Positions 1-11,912 of a stretch of 64,000 bases of DNA are shown here, in pieces; the stretch's first letter is position 1, and each line of letters begins with the position of its first letter. The stretch lies in the NCBI RefSeq assembly GCF_000943545.1, contig NZ_JTHP01000033.1, positions 1 to 64,000 on the forward strand, read 5' to 3'. Source of the DNA: Paenibacillus terrae (GTDB taxonomy: Bacteria > Bacillota > Bacilli > Paenibacillales > Paenibacillaceae). Position numbers and translations under genes: made by a program. The notes under the pieces are model-generated. The model searched no databases, was not told where the DNA came from, and saw only the letters and a program-made list of their open reading frames with translations.

Positions 1-541
1 TCGTAACGGGGTTATTAGACAATCGCCTGATTTCCAATGCACTTATTGCAAAAGAGGTTCCCTCTTTACCTTCTGTAATCAGCAAATTCAATTGTCCGTC
101 CGTCACGGGAATTTGAAAACGATCCTTTGCCCCGTCGCCCGTCATGTTGATAACCTGATACACTCCCTCGGCGGCAACGCTCGCTCGGGTCGTATTCCCT
201 AACGTGACCGACACCTCATATAGCCCTGGAGCAAGATCCACATCAAATGTATTCTCGCTTTTCGTACCAGTTGTCAGAAACCGTACCGCATCACTAGCGA
301 CGCCAGTACCCGATGCTCCCACATTACGTACGTTCTCGGGTGTACGAAATCCGTAACCGCGCGTCGCATCGTATCGCAGGGATGCACTCACCCCGGTATA
401 GCCTGATTCCACTGGCCCCGCGCCAAAATCAAATTTATAATCGCCAGCCGCTCCATACGCAGGTGTTGTCCCATTCAAGCCCGGCGTACTACATAATAAA
501 GCGACCAAAAGCATACTGGTCATTCCTTTCATCCACTTCAT
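1..541 (-). CDS. Rhamnogalacturonan acetylesterase-like secreted protein (N-terminal part, runs off the window)
   Basis: The first 180 codons of a gene that continues past base 1. An ATG at 541 follows the ribosome binding site GGAGGAGG at 558-551. Residues 1-32 form a signal peptide (basic start, hydrophobic core, AYGA region). After it comes FDFGAGPVESGYTGV and a RGYGF motif, which are typical of the N-terminal beta-sandwich that precedes the SGNH/GDSL esterase domain in Bacillus YxiM/YesY-type rhamnogalacturonan acetylesterases. Those enzymes deacetylate pectin side regions outside the cell. The catalytic Ser and His blocks would lie beyond the window, so the enzyme assignment rests on the N-domain alone. 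A consensus cre site sits just upstream, consistent with glucose repression. Confidence 0.7.
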   Translation of the reverse strand, partial: MKWMKGMTSMLLVALLCSTPGLNGTTPAYGAAGDYKFDFGAGPVESGYTGVSASLRYDATRGYGFRTPENVRNVGASGTGVASDAVRFLTTGTKSENTFDVDLAPGLYEVSVTLGNTTRASVAAEGVYQVINMTGDGAKDRFQIPVTDGQLNLLITEGKEGTSFAISALEIRRLSNNPVT

Positions 542-592
542 ATCATCATTCCTCCTCCAAAAAAGTAGAATAGTCCAAGAGCCTTTCAACAT

Positions 593-607
593 TTGTAAGC
601 GCATACA
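593..607 (-). promoter_or_regulatory. CcpA cre site upstream of the esterase gene
   Basis: TTGTAAGCGCATACA fits every fixed position of the cre consensus WTGNAANCGNWNNCW. It lies 52 bases upstream of the esterase start codon, where a bound CcpA would block the promoter. The rest of 608-768 holds no gene or further signal that I can support. Confidence 0.7.
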
Positions 608-768
608 AAAAATCGTGTTCTTTTACCTCATAGATACAGGTTTGTACCCATTTGATTCCTATGCAGACGAAGGCCTGCTTATTCTTCCCATCACTCCCTT
701 TCAAAGAAATCACACTCTTAAACATTATAGAATAAATGGGTATATTATGTAAATATCACAATGAATAA

Positions 769-794
769 GCCCCGCACATATTCACCTGCGGGGC
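769..794 (-). terminator. Terminator of the 844-1266 gene
   Basis: GCCCCGCA and TGCGGGGC form a perfect 8-bp stem around a 10-base loop, followed on the minus strand by an A/T-rich tail. It lies 50 bases past the stop of the 140-residue gene. Confidence 0.65.
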
Positions 795-843
795 CTCGTA
801 CAGAAAGAACCTTTTTAAATCTAATTGTGCATAATCCATTACA

Positions 844-1266
844 TTAGTCTCCAACCAAAATACCATCGAAGCTCTCTGGACCTACCCGTATCGTACCCAG
901 CAGGTTCGAAGAAACAAAAGCGGTGTACACCAACTGTGGCGTAATCGGCGGGTTAAAGTCATCAGCCGAGAACGCGATGACCTGAGGAGCCAATATACTT
1001 AAGCCGAACGTAGACGTTGCCGAATAAACGAGAGGATCGGTTGGCAAGGTACCTCTTACAATACTGATCGTAATTCCTACTAAAGCCAGTGGCAGTTGAA
1101 CCGACAGAGTACCTTTAAGCAGAACCCGCGGCGTGCCTGTAATTCCCATTGTGTTTAATCCGATCTGCCCAAACAATTGCGGCGTATTTAAAACGGTGAT
1201 CGGAATGGAGATAGAGTTAGCTGTCGAAGCATTTTGAGATGTTCTTCCATCTATAAATGTTCCCAT
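844..1266 (-). CDS. Small beta-rich protein of unknown function
   Basis: 140 residues, with a clear start: the ATG at 1266 is preceded by AAAGGGGGGG. I do not recognise the family. The protein has no signal peptide and no long hydrophobic helix. It is rich in Ile, Leu, Val, Thr, Ser and Pro and has almost no charged residues except at the acidic C-terminus, so a compact beta-sheet fold is likely. It is divergent from a CHRD-domain gene that also lacks a signal peptide. Leaderless beta proteins of this kind in spore formers are sometimes spore-surface proteins, but that is only a guess. It has its own terminator. Confidence 0.6.
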   Translation of the reverse strand: MGTFIDGRTSQNASTANSISIPITVLNTPQLFGQIGLNTMGITGTPRVLLKGTLSVQLPLALVGITISIVRGTLPTDPLVYSATSTFGLSILAPQVIAFSADDFNPPITPQLVYTAFVSSNLLGTIRVGPESFDGILVGD

Positions 1267-1434
1267 GTTTCCCCCCCTTTCTCTACCAGATACTCATAGT
1301 CTATGAAAAAAAGACTTATATGCTTGGACTAAATAATTTGCTAAACACACAACTTTCTCTTTATAGGCGAATGTACAGCCCTTTCCCTGGCCCCATGAAT
1401 ACACTAAACCAACACTGGGAAAAGGAGCGATGTA

Positions 1435-1842
1435 ATGTCTACGTTTAAAGCCACTCTAAGGGGGAGTCATGAAGTACCTCCTGTCAGAACAAATGCCACG
1501 GGAAATGCGGAGTTTCATTACCATAAGGAACGTCGGCAATTAAAATTCGAACTTACTGTATGCAATATTTCACGGGTAACCCAAGCGGATATTCATCTGG
1601 GACGCAGCGGTGAAAATGGTCCGGTCGTAGCTGTCTTGTTCGGCCCTTCAAAATTTGGAATCACGGTCAAAAGAGGCGTTGTTAGCGGCATGCTGCGCGC
1701 ATGTGACCTCGTCGGTCCACTCAGAGGCAGAACCATTTATGATTTAGTTTGCCAAATCAGAGAAGGCAATGCTTACGTTAATGTCCACACCGTTCGGCAT
1801 CCAGATGGAGCCATTCGCGGACAGATCAGACGTTGCAAGTAG
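1435..1842 (+). CDS. CHRD-domain protein
   Basis: 135 residues, starting at ATG 1435 behind AAAAGGAGCG. Nearly the whole protein is one CHRD domain. It opens with LRGSHEVPPV, has the central ADIHLG segment, and ends with NVHTVRHPDGAIRGQIR, the family signature. CHRD domains were first described in chordin, and in bacteria they are found in mostly uncharacterised, usually exported, proteins. This copy has no signal peptide. The binding partner is unknown. A strong terminator follows, so it is transcribed alone. Confidence 0.85.
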   Translation: MSTFKATLRGSHEVPPVRTNATGNAEFHYHKERRQLKFELTVCNISRVTQADIHLGRSGENGPVVAVLFGPSKFGITVKRGVVSGMLRACDLVGPLRGRTIYDLVCQIREGNAYVNVHTVRHPDGAIRGQIRRCK

Positions 1843-1867
1843 CCATCGTATGACGAAAATTAAATAT

Positions 1868-1940
1868 GAAAAAGAACTTTCATAGCCATCTTGAAGTGCA
1901 AATTATGCACCTTTCATGTGGAATGAAAGTTCTTTTTTTT
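1868..1940 (+). terminator. Rho-independent terminator after the CHRD gene
   Basis: AAAAAGAACTTTCAT at 1869-1883 pairs with ATGAAAGTTCTTTTT at 1923 onwards, and a run of eight T follows. It sits 25 bases past the CHRD stop. Confidence 0.8.
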
Positions 1941-1962
1941 GCCTTTCCCCATTAATTCTTAA

Positions 1963-3087
1963 CAAAAGTTAATACATGCCACCTCTTACGCAACCGTTCA
2001 ACTTACAGATTCCAGCTTATATGTTGTGTATAATGCGCTCAATGTGCTCATGAAGTACGGCACCCCCGTATTTATCGCTCTAAGCAGCATGGTATTGTTC
2101 TACAACTATAAGGATCGTCCCATGGGACGAGAGCTGCTGATCCGCTTTTATAAACAGAGATTACGGTATATTCTCCTGCCTTATATTATGTTTTCTATAT
2201 TTTATTTCGTCCTGTCCCTTGCCGCTGGCAGCTCTGAGACATGGAGTGTAACCGCACTGTCGGAAAGCTTTGCAGTGAAGCTGGCAACAGGCAAGTCGTA
2301 TACGCATTTGTACTATATTTTTATCATGATGCAGTTGTATCTCGTATTCCCATGGGTATTGTGGCTGTTCCAACGTTACCGGAATGTACCTCAATGGTCT
2401 GTGGTCATTGGACTGCTGATACAGTGGTCGTTCGTGATTGGCAACAAATTCATATTTCAGGTGCAAAATAAAGGAAGCTGGGCTTTGTCATATATGGCCT
2501 GCTACATGCTGGGAGCTGCCCTTGGCTACTACTATCCGCAGCTCAAATCGTGGTTCCTGATGCGTAAGGGAGAAAGAAGCTTTACCGGGATGCTGACATG
2601 GATCGGGGTATGGGCTTTATGGCTGATTTCGGCCACCGTACATGTCTACATGTGGTACGAAAGAAGAATGTATGGAACGTCGTATAATTCCTTGATATTC
2701 GAGCTTGTGTACAATATGTACAGCATGTCCAGCGTGTTGGTTTTGCTACAGGTCTCCTTTCTGATGTATCGGCAAAAACATGCCTTTGTCACCCGTAAAC
2801 TGGATTGCTTGGGCGCATTATCTTTTGGAGTGTACCTGATTCACCCGTTTTTCCTGCTGCTGTATCGGCAGTTTTCGCCCCATATCGGTTCACCGCTGCT
2901 CATTCATGTATGGTATGCCGGAGAGTTTCTCTTTGCACTCATTTGTTCTTGGGTCGTCGTTTCGGTCACAGCACGCCTCCTACCCTTCGCCTGGATATTC
3001 TTTGGTCAGTTACCGGGAATGCGAAAAAAGCAATCCGATCAAGGGGAACGTATTTCTTCACCGGAAGCAATGCTATCTAAGGGCTGA
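1963..3087 (+). pseudogene. Membrane acyltransferase (Acyltransferase 3 family), 5'-truncated
   Basis: About 375 residues of an integral-membrane O-acyltransferase with roughly ten hydrophobic helices, ending with a basic tail. A GTG at 2026 opens a 353-residue frame, but homologous sequence clearly continues upstream of it: in the same frame the codons from 1966 read LIHATS, containing the conserved His of the first helix. A stop at 1960-1962 closes the frame, and it abuts the terminator of the CHRD gene. No ribosome binding site precedes the GTG. The normal start and about 20 residues with the conserved N-terminal Arg motif are therefore missing, which is best explained by a deletion. Similar enzymes acylate cell-surface sugars. 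The two-component pair downstream is also damaged. Confidence 0.7.
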
Positions 3088-3199
3088 TCATGGAAAACAA
3101 ACAAGCAGAGCAGTGGGTTCAATAGCCCGGGTGTTCAAAAAGGTATATAATACGGCCCATATTGTACACTGCTTGAAAGAACAGAAAGGAAGCGCAATC

Positions 3200-4111
3200 A
3201 TGCATAACGGAACGATTTTATTGGTTGACGACGAACCCGAAATTATTAAACTGATGCAAATTTATTTGGAAAATGAAGGCTACCGCCTGCTGACCGCCCG
3301 TGACGGTCTGGAAGCCTTGGAGCAGGTTAGCCGGGAAACGGTGGATGTGATGGTGCTGGACATCATGATGCCCAATATGGACGGGATTGAAGCCTGTATG
3401 AAAATCAGGGAAACCGAGCATTTTCCGATTATTATGCTGTCCGCCAAAGGACAAGACATGGACAAAATTACGGGCCTTAGCGTCGGAGCCGACGATTATG
3501 TGACCAAGCCATTTAGTCCGCTGGAGCTGGTAGCACGTGTCAAATCACAGCTACGCAGAATACGAAAATACACCCAGTCTTCCGCTGTGCTGGAGCATGA
3601 AATGGTATTGGATGAGCTATCCATTAACTCTGCCACTCACGAGGTTACTCTCGCTGGAGAGCCGATTAAGCTGACCCCGCGCGAATTTGCTATCGTTGAG
3701 CTATTGGCCCGTAATCGCGGTCAGGTGTTGAGCATGGAGCAGATTTATGAAAAAGTGTGGAAGGAGCAATATCTGGAATCCAATAACACGCTAATGGTCC
3801 ATGTACGCAAAATTCGTGAGAAGATTGAGACGGACCCGAGAAAACCCAAATACCTGAAAACCGTGTGGGGCATCTTTGCTATTGTGGCTAAACCCTTCGC
3901 GTTCGTTTTTTGGCACTCGTCTGATTCGCTGGGCTGTGAACAACATTGGTTCTCCAGTGATCATGATCATTGGCGGATTACCATTGTATGTGTATTTCTT
4001 TTTCCGCTTTACCAAAAATACGATTGGCTATTTACGCGAAATTACGACCGGTATGCAGGAATTCGCAGACGGGCATCTGTCCTACTCGATTCCCGTTTCT
4101 TCGGCGGATGA
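3200..4111 (+). pseudogene. OmpR/VanR-type response regulator with its last strand replaced by an out-of-frame tail
   Basis: Starts at ATG 3200 behind AAAGGAAG. Residues 1-120 are a receiver domain with acidic pair D10/D11, phospho-acceptor D54 in LDIMMPNMDG and Lys in VTKPF. Residues 130-222 are a winged-helix DNA-binding domain ending in KYLKTVWG. The family normally continues with a short GYKIE-like wing strand and stops there. Here the frame runs on for about 80 residues that are the sensor-kinase sequence read in the wrong frame. The junction is near 3868. The final wing that contacts DNA is lost, so the regulator is probably inactive or altered. The sensor kinase is broken at the same point. 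Confidence 0.75.
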
Positions 4112-4874
4112 GCTGGGGACGCTGGCGAAAAATATGAACACCATGGCGGACAAGCTCCGTCTCTCTATGGAAGAGGAACGGGCTTCCGCCAAAGCCAAAA
4201 ACGACCTGATTACGGGCGTATCCCATGATCTTCGCACCCCGCTCACATCTGTAATCGGTTTTCTGGAATATATCGAAACCGACCGCTACCGGGACGAAAT
4301 TGAGCTGCGCTACTATGTGAACATTGCCTATGAAAAATCGCTGACGCTTAAAAAGCTGATCGACGAGCTGTTTGAATATACACGCGTGAGCGGCGGCAGT
4401 CTGCCACTGGAGCTGGAGCCTGTAGACCTTGGCAAATTGCTTACCCAGTTGGCCGAGGAATTTGTCCCTTCACTGGAACAGGCGGACATGACCTACCGCG
4501 TGCGAATTGTCGAGCCCGTGCGGATTTTGGCCGATACGGACGAGCTGGTGCGTCTGTATGAAAATCTGTTTTCCAACGCGATTCGGTATGGAAAAGATGG
4601 CAAGCGTCTGGATATTACGGTGGGACGCGAGGGCGACGAGGCTGTGGTCATCTGCACAAATTACGGGACTCCGATCCATGCAAAAGATGTGCCGCATCTG
4701 TTTGAACGTTTTTACCGGGTCGACAAATCACGTTCCAAGCAAACCGGTGGCACCGGGCTGGGGCTTGCGATTACAAAAAGCATTACCGAGTTGCACGATG
4801 GCAGCATTTCGGTTCGAAGTAGCCGCAGGCAGACGGATTTTGAAACTCGCTTCCCACTCTATCATGCTCGGTAG
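3876..4874 (+). pseudogene. VanS-like sensor histidine kinase, N-terminus deleted
   Basis: The kinase part is intact: the second membrane helix, a HAMP segment, the H box GVSHDLRTPLTSVIGFLE, the N box LFSNAIRYG, an F-type LFERFYRVDKS segment and the G box GGTGLGLAI. What is missing is the start. The frame opens with a weak TTG at 3876 inside the coding end of the response regulator, and the first membrane helix plus much of the sensory region are absent. One deletion of perhaps 150-200 bases took both the regulator's end and the kinase's start. In this type of pair the kinase gene normally begins at or just after the regulator stop. Confidence 0.75.
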
Positions 4875-4883
4875 TCCATAAAC

Positions 4884-4924
4884 AAACGAACCAGCCATAG
4901 ATTGTATCTCTGGCCGATTCGTTC
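4884..4924. terminator. Likely bidirectional terminator between the kinase and bglH
   Basis: AACGAA at 4885-4890 pairs with TTCGTT at 4918-4923, and the inner GCCA/TGGC pairs extend the stem. It lies between two converging genes. The stem is imperfect. Confidence 0.45.
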
Positions 4925-4963
4925 CTGACTTTTATGGAATTAAGGATTGTATCCCTTTATTTT

Positions 4964-6391
<1,428 letters not shown>

Positions 6392-6407
6392 TCATTTCCT
6401 CCTTTAT

Positions 6408-8297
6408 TTAATGTATTGTGAGCAAAACACTTTGCAAATCTACGGATTTTTGCTGTGTTTGGGTAACCTTTTGGTAAGCGGTGCTGTTGGTAACAATAAT
6501 CGGAGTGGTCAGGTCATAACCGGCTGCCTGGATTTTCGGAATATCAAATTCAAGCAGTAAATCTCCCCGTTCAATCCGTTGCCCTTGCTCCACATGCTTT
6601 GTGAAATAGTTGCCTTTCAGCTTAACCGTATCCAGTCCCACATGAATTAACAGATCCAGATGGTTGTCGGAGGTGATGGCTACTGCATGGCCGGTTCGGA
6701 ATACGAGCGATACAACCCCGGAGACGGGTGAATATACCTTTCCTTCACTCGGTAAAATGGCTATCCCTTGTCCCATCGCTTCCGTAGAGAAGGCAGGATC
6801 AGGCACTTGACTAAGCGGAACAATTTCGCCATTTATAGGAGCATAGACATTCTCGGTGACTACGGTTTGTGCAGATTCAGGCTGTAAAGCAGTCTCGGAT
6901 TTTTGAGGTTCCGTCTTTCCTGTCTCCGCAACCGTCGCCCCGTTTCCTTCATTGAAGCCCAGAATATAAGTTAATACAGTAGTAACCACGAATGAAATGG
7001 TGATGCTGATTAAATAAAAAGCAATGGTATTCGTAAAGAACGCCGGAATAGTCGTTATGGCCGGGAACACATAAGCAAGCACGGTCGTCTGGAAATGCCC
7101 GGCAATGGCTCCTCCGATCGTTCCCCCGATGACGGCGGCAATCATCGGTCTTTTCAGCTTCACGGACAACCCATAAACGATAGGCTCCGTGATACCTGCA
7201 AACAATGAAGGGAAGATAGATGATAGCGCATAAGCTTTCAGCTTTTTATCCTTGGCTTTCAGAAAGACTCCAAGAGCGACACCGGATTGGGCGAAGGTCG
7301 CGGAGGCCATCATGGGCCGGATTGTATCAAACCCTTTGAGGGAAAGATTGTTGATCATCGCAGGTGCAATTCCCCAGTGTAAGCCAAACATGACCAGGAA
7401 GGTCCAGCCGCCTCCCAGAATGGCCCCGGTCAACAGGCCGCTTTGTGTACTCAAAAATTCAATCCCATCCGCAATACCTTTGCCGGTGTACACTCCCAGC
7501 GGACCGATCACAATGGCGGTAAGCGGAACCATAATTAATAAGGAAACGAGCGGGACCATAAATAATTCAATGCTTTTCGGAACCACCCGCTTCAGGAACC
7601 GTTCCAGATATGAATACAGCCAAATGGCTAAAATAGCAGGAATAATGGAAGTCGTATAACTCATCAGGACAACGGGAATGTGGATAAAGGAAGATATATC
7701 CCCTGTGTTTTCCATCAGCTTGGTGAAGTTAGGCTCCAGCAAAGCGGCCATAATGGCGGCAGATACGATAGGCTGGGTTTTGAACGTTCTCGAAGCTGAA
7801 AACGCTAACATCAGTGGCAGGAAGTAAAACACACCGTTGCCTGCGGCAGCAAGGATAGCATAGGTGCTGGAGGCGCTGTCCAGCCACTCTAACTGCGTAA
7901 GAATAACCAGAATAGCTTTCAGCATCCCTGCACCAGCCAAAGCAGGTACAATCGGCTGGAAGATCGAGCTCATGACGGTAAAGGCTCGACTGATGAAATT
8001 ACCTTCCTTTGAGATCTCCTCCTTCTCGTTGTTGCCGCTCTTTACCTGAAGGTTGTAATTGCCTGCAATCGCATCATAGACCTCGCTAACATGATTGCCG
8101 ATGACCACCTGATATTGACCCCCGCTTTCTATCACGGAAATGACCCCGTCGGAATTTTCCAAAGCCTGTTTGTTGGCTTTTTGCTTGTCCTTGAGTGTGA
8201 ATCTCAGACGGGTCATACAATGGTACAGATCACGGATATTTGCCTCTCCACCTACATTTGTTACAATGAATTTCGCTAATTCATCATGTTTGCTCAT
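6408..8297 (-). CDS. bglP: PTS beta-glucoside-specific EIIBCA permease
   Basis: 629 residues. The ATG at 8297 is preceded by GGAGG at 8310-8306; an upstream in-frame start at 8345 lies inside the leader terminator and is rejected. Domain order is IIB (residues 1-85, phospho-Cys27 in LYHCMTRLRF), IIC (about 100-460, ten or so helices, GITEPIVYG motif) and, after a Glu/Thr-rich linker, IIA (about 480-629, phospho-His in LLIHVGLDTV). It imports and phosphorylates beta-glucosides such as salicin or arbutin. Its expression depends on LicT through the RAT/terminator just upstream. Confidence 0.93.
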   Translation of the reverse strand: MSKHDELAKFIVTNVGGEANIRDLYHCMTRLRFTLKDKQKANKQALENSDGVISVIESGGQYQVVIGNHVSEVYDAIAGNYNLQVKSGNNEKEEISKEGNFISRAFTVMSSIFQPIVPALAGAGMLKAILVILTQLEWLDSASSTYAILAAAGNGVFYFLPLMLAFSASRTFKTQPIVSAAIMAALLEPNFTKLMENTGDISSFIHIPVVLMSYTTSIIPAILAIWLYSYLERFLKRVVPKSIELFMVPLVSLLIMVPLTAIVIGPLGVYTGKGIADGIEFLSTQSGLLTGAILGGGWTFLVMFGLHWGIAPAMINNLSLKGFDTIRPMMASATFAQSGVALGVFLKAKDKKLKAYALSSIFPSLFAGITEPIVYGLSVKLKRPMIAAVIGGTIGGAIAGHFQTTVLAYVFPAITTIPAFFTNTIAFYLISITISFVVTTVLTYILGFNEGNGATVAETGKTEPQKSETALQPESAQTVVTENVYAPINGEIVPLSQVPDPAFSTEAMGQGIAILPSEGKVYSPVSGVVSLVFRTGHAVAITSDNHLDLLIHVGLDTVKLKGNYFTKHVEQGQRIERGDLLLEFDIPKIQAAGYDLTTPIIVTNSTAYQKVTQTQQKSVDLQSVLLTIH

Positions 8298-8330
8298 AAC
8301 GCCTGCCTCCAATGCTCTCTGGTTGATATA

Positions 8331-8411
8331 AAAAAACCTGAGCAATCTCTGATACCAAAATGCACTTTAGTATCGAAATCACTCAGGTAATGCCCACGAA
8401 TGGTAACACCC
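8331..8411 (-). promoter_or_regulatory. LicT-type RAT and overlapping terminator before bglP
   Basis: On the minus strand the RAT spans 8411-8383, starting GGGTGTTACCATTCGTGGGC and ending in ACCTGAG. Its last bases form the left arm of a terminator: 8388-8370 pairs with 8355-8336, followed by six T. RNA-bound antiterminator and the terminator hairpin are mutually exclusive, which is the known LicT/SacY mechanism. The RAT begins two bases after the licT stop. Confidence 0.88.
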
Positions 8412-8413
8412 TG

Positions 8414-9256
8414 CTAGTTTTCAGTTCTGTTAACCAATCTCGAAATGTGGATCATAAGGTACATCATTTCATCATTGGTTAGTTTCTGTTCAAACTGCTT
8501 ATTCACATAAACCCCTATTTTTTGTACGCATCTGTGCTCTTCCGGAAATTTGATTTTCAGGTCTTCAAACAAATTCATGTACTGTGGGTCTGCCGATTCA
8601 TGGGCAAAAAGCCGCTGGGCAAAAAATTTAAGATGAGTTACAAATCGGTTATAATTCCATGAATCTTCATCAAACTCAACATTAAAGTGATATTTTACAA
8701 TATCCATAATATCTTTGATGACTCTTGACGTTTTTAGCGTCAGATCAAGCTTCTGATTATCCAGGCGAGCGTTGACGAAATGCAGAGCAATAAACCCGGC
8801 TTCATTTTCATCGAACGTGATGTTGATCCTGTTACGGATCATCTCCAGCGCATGTTTTCCGATAGCGAATTCTTCGCGATAAAACCGCTTGATTTCCCAT
8901 AGGAACCGGTTTTCAAACGGGGTTCCCCGATCATGCCGTTCAATAGCAAATGAAATATGGTCAATCAAGGCCAGATAAATATAATCACTAATGTCTCCGG
9001 CCAATCTCGGTCTGGCATACTCCACAATTTCATCTGCAATTTCAATACATTCCATCTTCACATCTTTCAGCAAATCCGCCAGCTTGGTGGACAGATCCTG
9101 AGTTTTAACTACAAACAGCTTGGTGATTTTCCGCTCATCGATGGTATCTCCCGGCTTCAGGTTAAATGCGATTCCATTCCCTGTCGCAATGACCTCTTGG
9201 GCGTCCTCTTCCTCTGCTAATACGACATTGTTGTTAAGCGCTTTCTTCAAAATCAT
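8414..9256 (-). CDS. licT: Transcriptional antiterminator of the BglG/LicT family
   Basis: 280 residues. Residues 1-60 are the RNA-binding CAT domain (MILKKALNNNVVLAEE, IAFNLKPGDTID). Two PRD domains follow, with the conserved PTS-phosphorylated His in LIDHISFAIER and HFVNARL of PRD1 and in HLKFFAQRLF and MIHISRLV of PRD2. In the presence of beta-glucosides it binds the two RAT elements at 8383-8411 and 9382-9413 and prevents termination. Its own leader carries one of these, so it controls itself and bglP. Confidence 0.93.
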   Translation of the reverse strand: MILKKALNNNVVLAEEEDAQEVIATGNGIAFNLKPGDTIDERKITKLFVVKTQDLSTKLADLLKDVKMECIEIADEIVEYARPRLAGDISDYIYLALIDHISFAIERHDRGTPFENRFLWEIKRFYREEFAIGKHALEMIRNRINITFDENEAGFIALHFVNARLDNQKLDLTLKTSRVIKDIMDIVKYHFNVEFDEDSWNYNRFVTHLKFFAQRLFAHESADPQYMNLFEDLKIKFPEEHRCVQKIGVYVNKQFEQKLTNDEMMYLMIHISRLVNRTEN

Positions 9257-9326
9257 GCGACCACCTGCTTTTATTTACTGGAAGGCCATTTTTTAAAGAG
9301 ACTCTGTTAAAAAATGTGAATACACT

Positions 9327-9413
9327 AAAAAACCTGAACAGAACACCGCTTAATAGACGTTATCGCCCACTTACCGGAACTCCATTCAGGTTATGCCTAA
9401 AATAGTAACACCC
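9327..9413 (-). promoter_or_regulatory. LicT-type RAT and overlapping terminator in the licT leader
   Basis: RAT at 9413-9382 on the minus strand (GGGTGTTACTATTTTAGGCA, then AACCTGAATGG). The overlapping terminator pairs 9392-9376 with 9347-9331 and ends in six T. The RAT differs from the bglP copy at a few positions only. Confidence 0.87.
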
Positions 9414-9434
9414 TGAAATTATAAAATTCATTTT

Positions 9435-9449
9435 TGTAACCGTTTTCTT
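9435..9449 (-). promoter_or_regulatory. cre site at the licT transcription start
   Basis: Minus-strand AAGAAAACGGTTACA matches 14 of 15 cre consensus positions. It covers the predicted transcription start of the licT promoter, a classic place for CcpA repression. Confidence 0.65.
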
Positions 9450-9455
9450 GACTTC

Positions 9456-9485
9456 ATTATAATAGAGTTTCTTTTTCACTGTCAA
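9456..9485 (-). promoter_or_regulatory. Sigma-A promoter of the licT-bglPH operon
   Basis: Minus-strand TTGACA at 9485-9480 and TATAAT at 9461-9456, both perfect hexamers, separated by 18 bases. The predicted start is near 9449, ahead of the cre and RAT elements. Confidence 0.8.
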
Positions 9486-9493
9486 CCCTTTAT

Positions 9494-9528
9494 TAAAAAA
9501 AGCCTTCCATTCCGCTTACTGCGGCTTC
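9494..9528 (-). terminator. Terminator overlapping the stop of the EamA transporter gene
   Basis: On the minus strand AAGCC and GGCTT frame a loop and are followed by seven T. The stem begins inside the last codons of the 9516-10370 gene. Confidence 0.6.
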
Positions 9529-10370
9529 GGAGTCCCTGAACGATTCACAATCCAGATGCCCGTCAGTACTAAAAAAATGCCAAGCAAGGTAGCCGCTTTG
9601 AGTTCCTCGTGAAGAAAGATCCAGCCGGATACAACACCGATGATGGGAACCAGCAACAGTGTAACAGAAGCTTTACTTGCTTCCATTCTGGTGAGAATAT
9701 GGGTCCACAGCAGGAATGCAAGAGCAGACGCCACAATGCCGGAAAATAAAATATAAAAAATCGACGCAGCGCTAAAATGCGGCTCCCATCGCTCAAACAA
9801 CAGGGAATACAATAATAATCCGAGCGCACCGAACGCCATCTGCCAGGTCGTGAACTGGGTTTTATCGCAGTGCTGGAGCTGGAGCTTGATAATCAGGTTC
9901 GAAAGTGCCCATGCAATCGCCGAACTCACTCCAAGCAGCATGGCCCACAAATTACCGCCCAAATGAATGTCCATAGCAAATAACAGCCCCATGATGCCTG
10001 TAGCAATTCCAATCGTTTTGCGTGTATTGAGTCGCTCACCCGGAATAAGAAAATGCGCCATAATGGATAAAAATAACGGCATGCTGTACGTAAGCACAGA
10101 GGTTAAGCCAGCATTAATGTAGTTCAGGGATATCTGAATCGCAATATTAAAATAGGTAGTCTGGAGAATTCCGCAGAGTATATACCATTTCATCGTGTGC
10201 CTGTCAGGATAGGTAACTCGCTTCCAAAAGAGAATTCCGAACAGAAGCAGCGTGCCCGTGAGAAACCGGAGAGCCGCAAATTGGACGGGTTCAAAGGCTC
10301 CATTGCCCAATTTCATGATGACAAAATTAAAGCCCCAGATTAGGCATAAGAGCAGGCTCAAGCCTTTCAT
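9516..10370 (-). CDS. EamA/DMT-family transporter
   Basis: 284 residues with ten predicted membrane helices, arranged as two EamA repeats of five. The family signature region WGFNFVIMKLG is near the N-terminus. Such drug/metabolite transporters export metabolites or amino acids; the substrate cannot be read from sequence. It starts 18 bases after the stop of the second phospho-beta-glucosidase gene, so the two are probably co-transcribed. Confidence 0.85.
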   Translation of the reverse strand: MKGLSLLLCLIWGFNFVIMKLGNGAFEPVQFAALRFLTGTLLLFGILFWKRVTYPDRHTMKWYILCGILQTTYFNIAIQISLNYINAGLTSVLTYSMPLFLSIMAHFLIPGERLNTRKTIGIATGIMGLLFAMDIHLGGNLWAMLLGVSSAIAWALSNLIIKLQLQHCDKTQFTTWQMAFGALGLLLYSLLFERWEPHFSAASIFYILFSGIVASALAFLLWTHILTRMEASKASVTLLLVPIIGVVSGWIFLHEELKAATLLGIFLVLTGIWIVNRSGTPKPQ

Positions 10371-10387
10371 GCTTCATACGCCTCCGT

Positions 10388-11881
<1,494 letters not shown>

Positions 11882-11912
11882 TTAAGAAGTATGACGGAAC
11901 CTGTGTGCCTCA

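Noticed and set aside
2906..3199. N-terminal extension of the response regulator frame
   Set aside because: It overlaps the acyltransferase gene, and a good AAAGGAAG-ATG start exists at 3200 exactly where the receiver domain begins.
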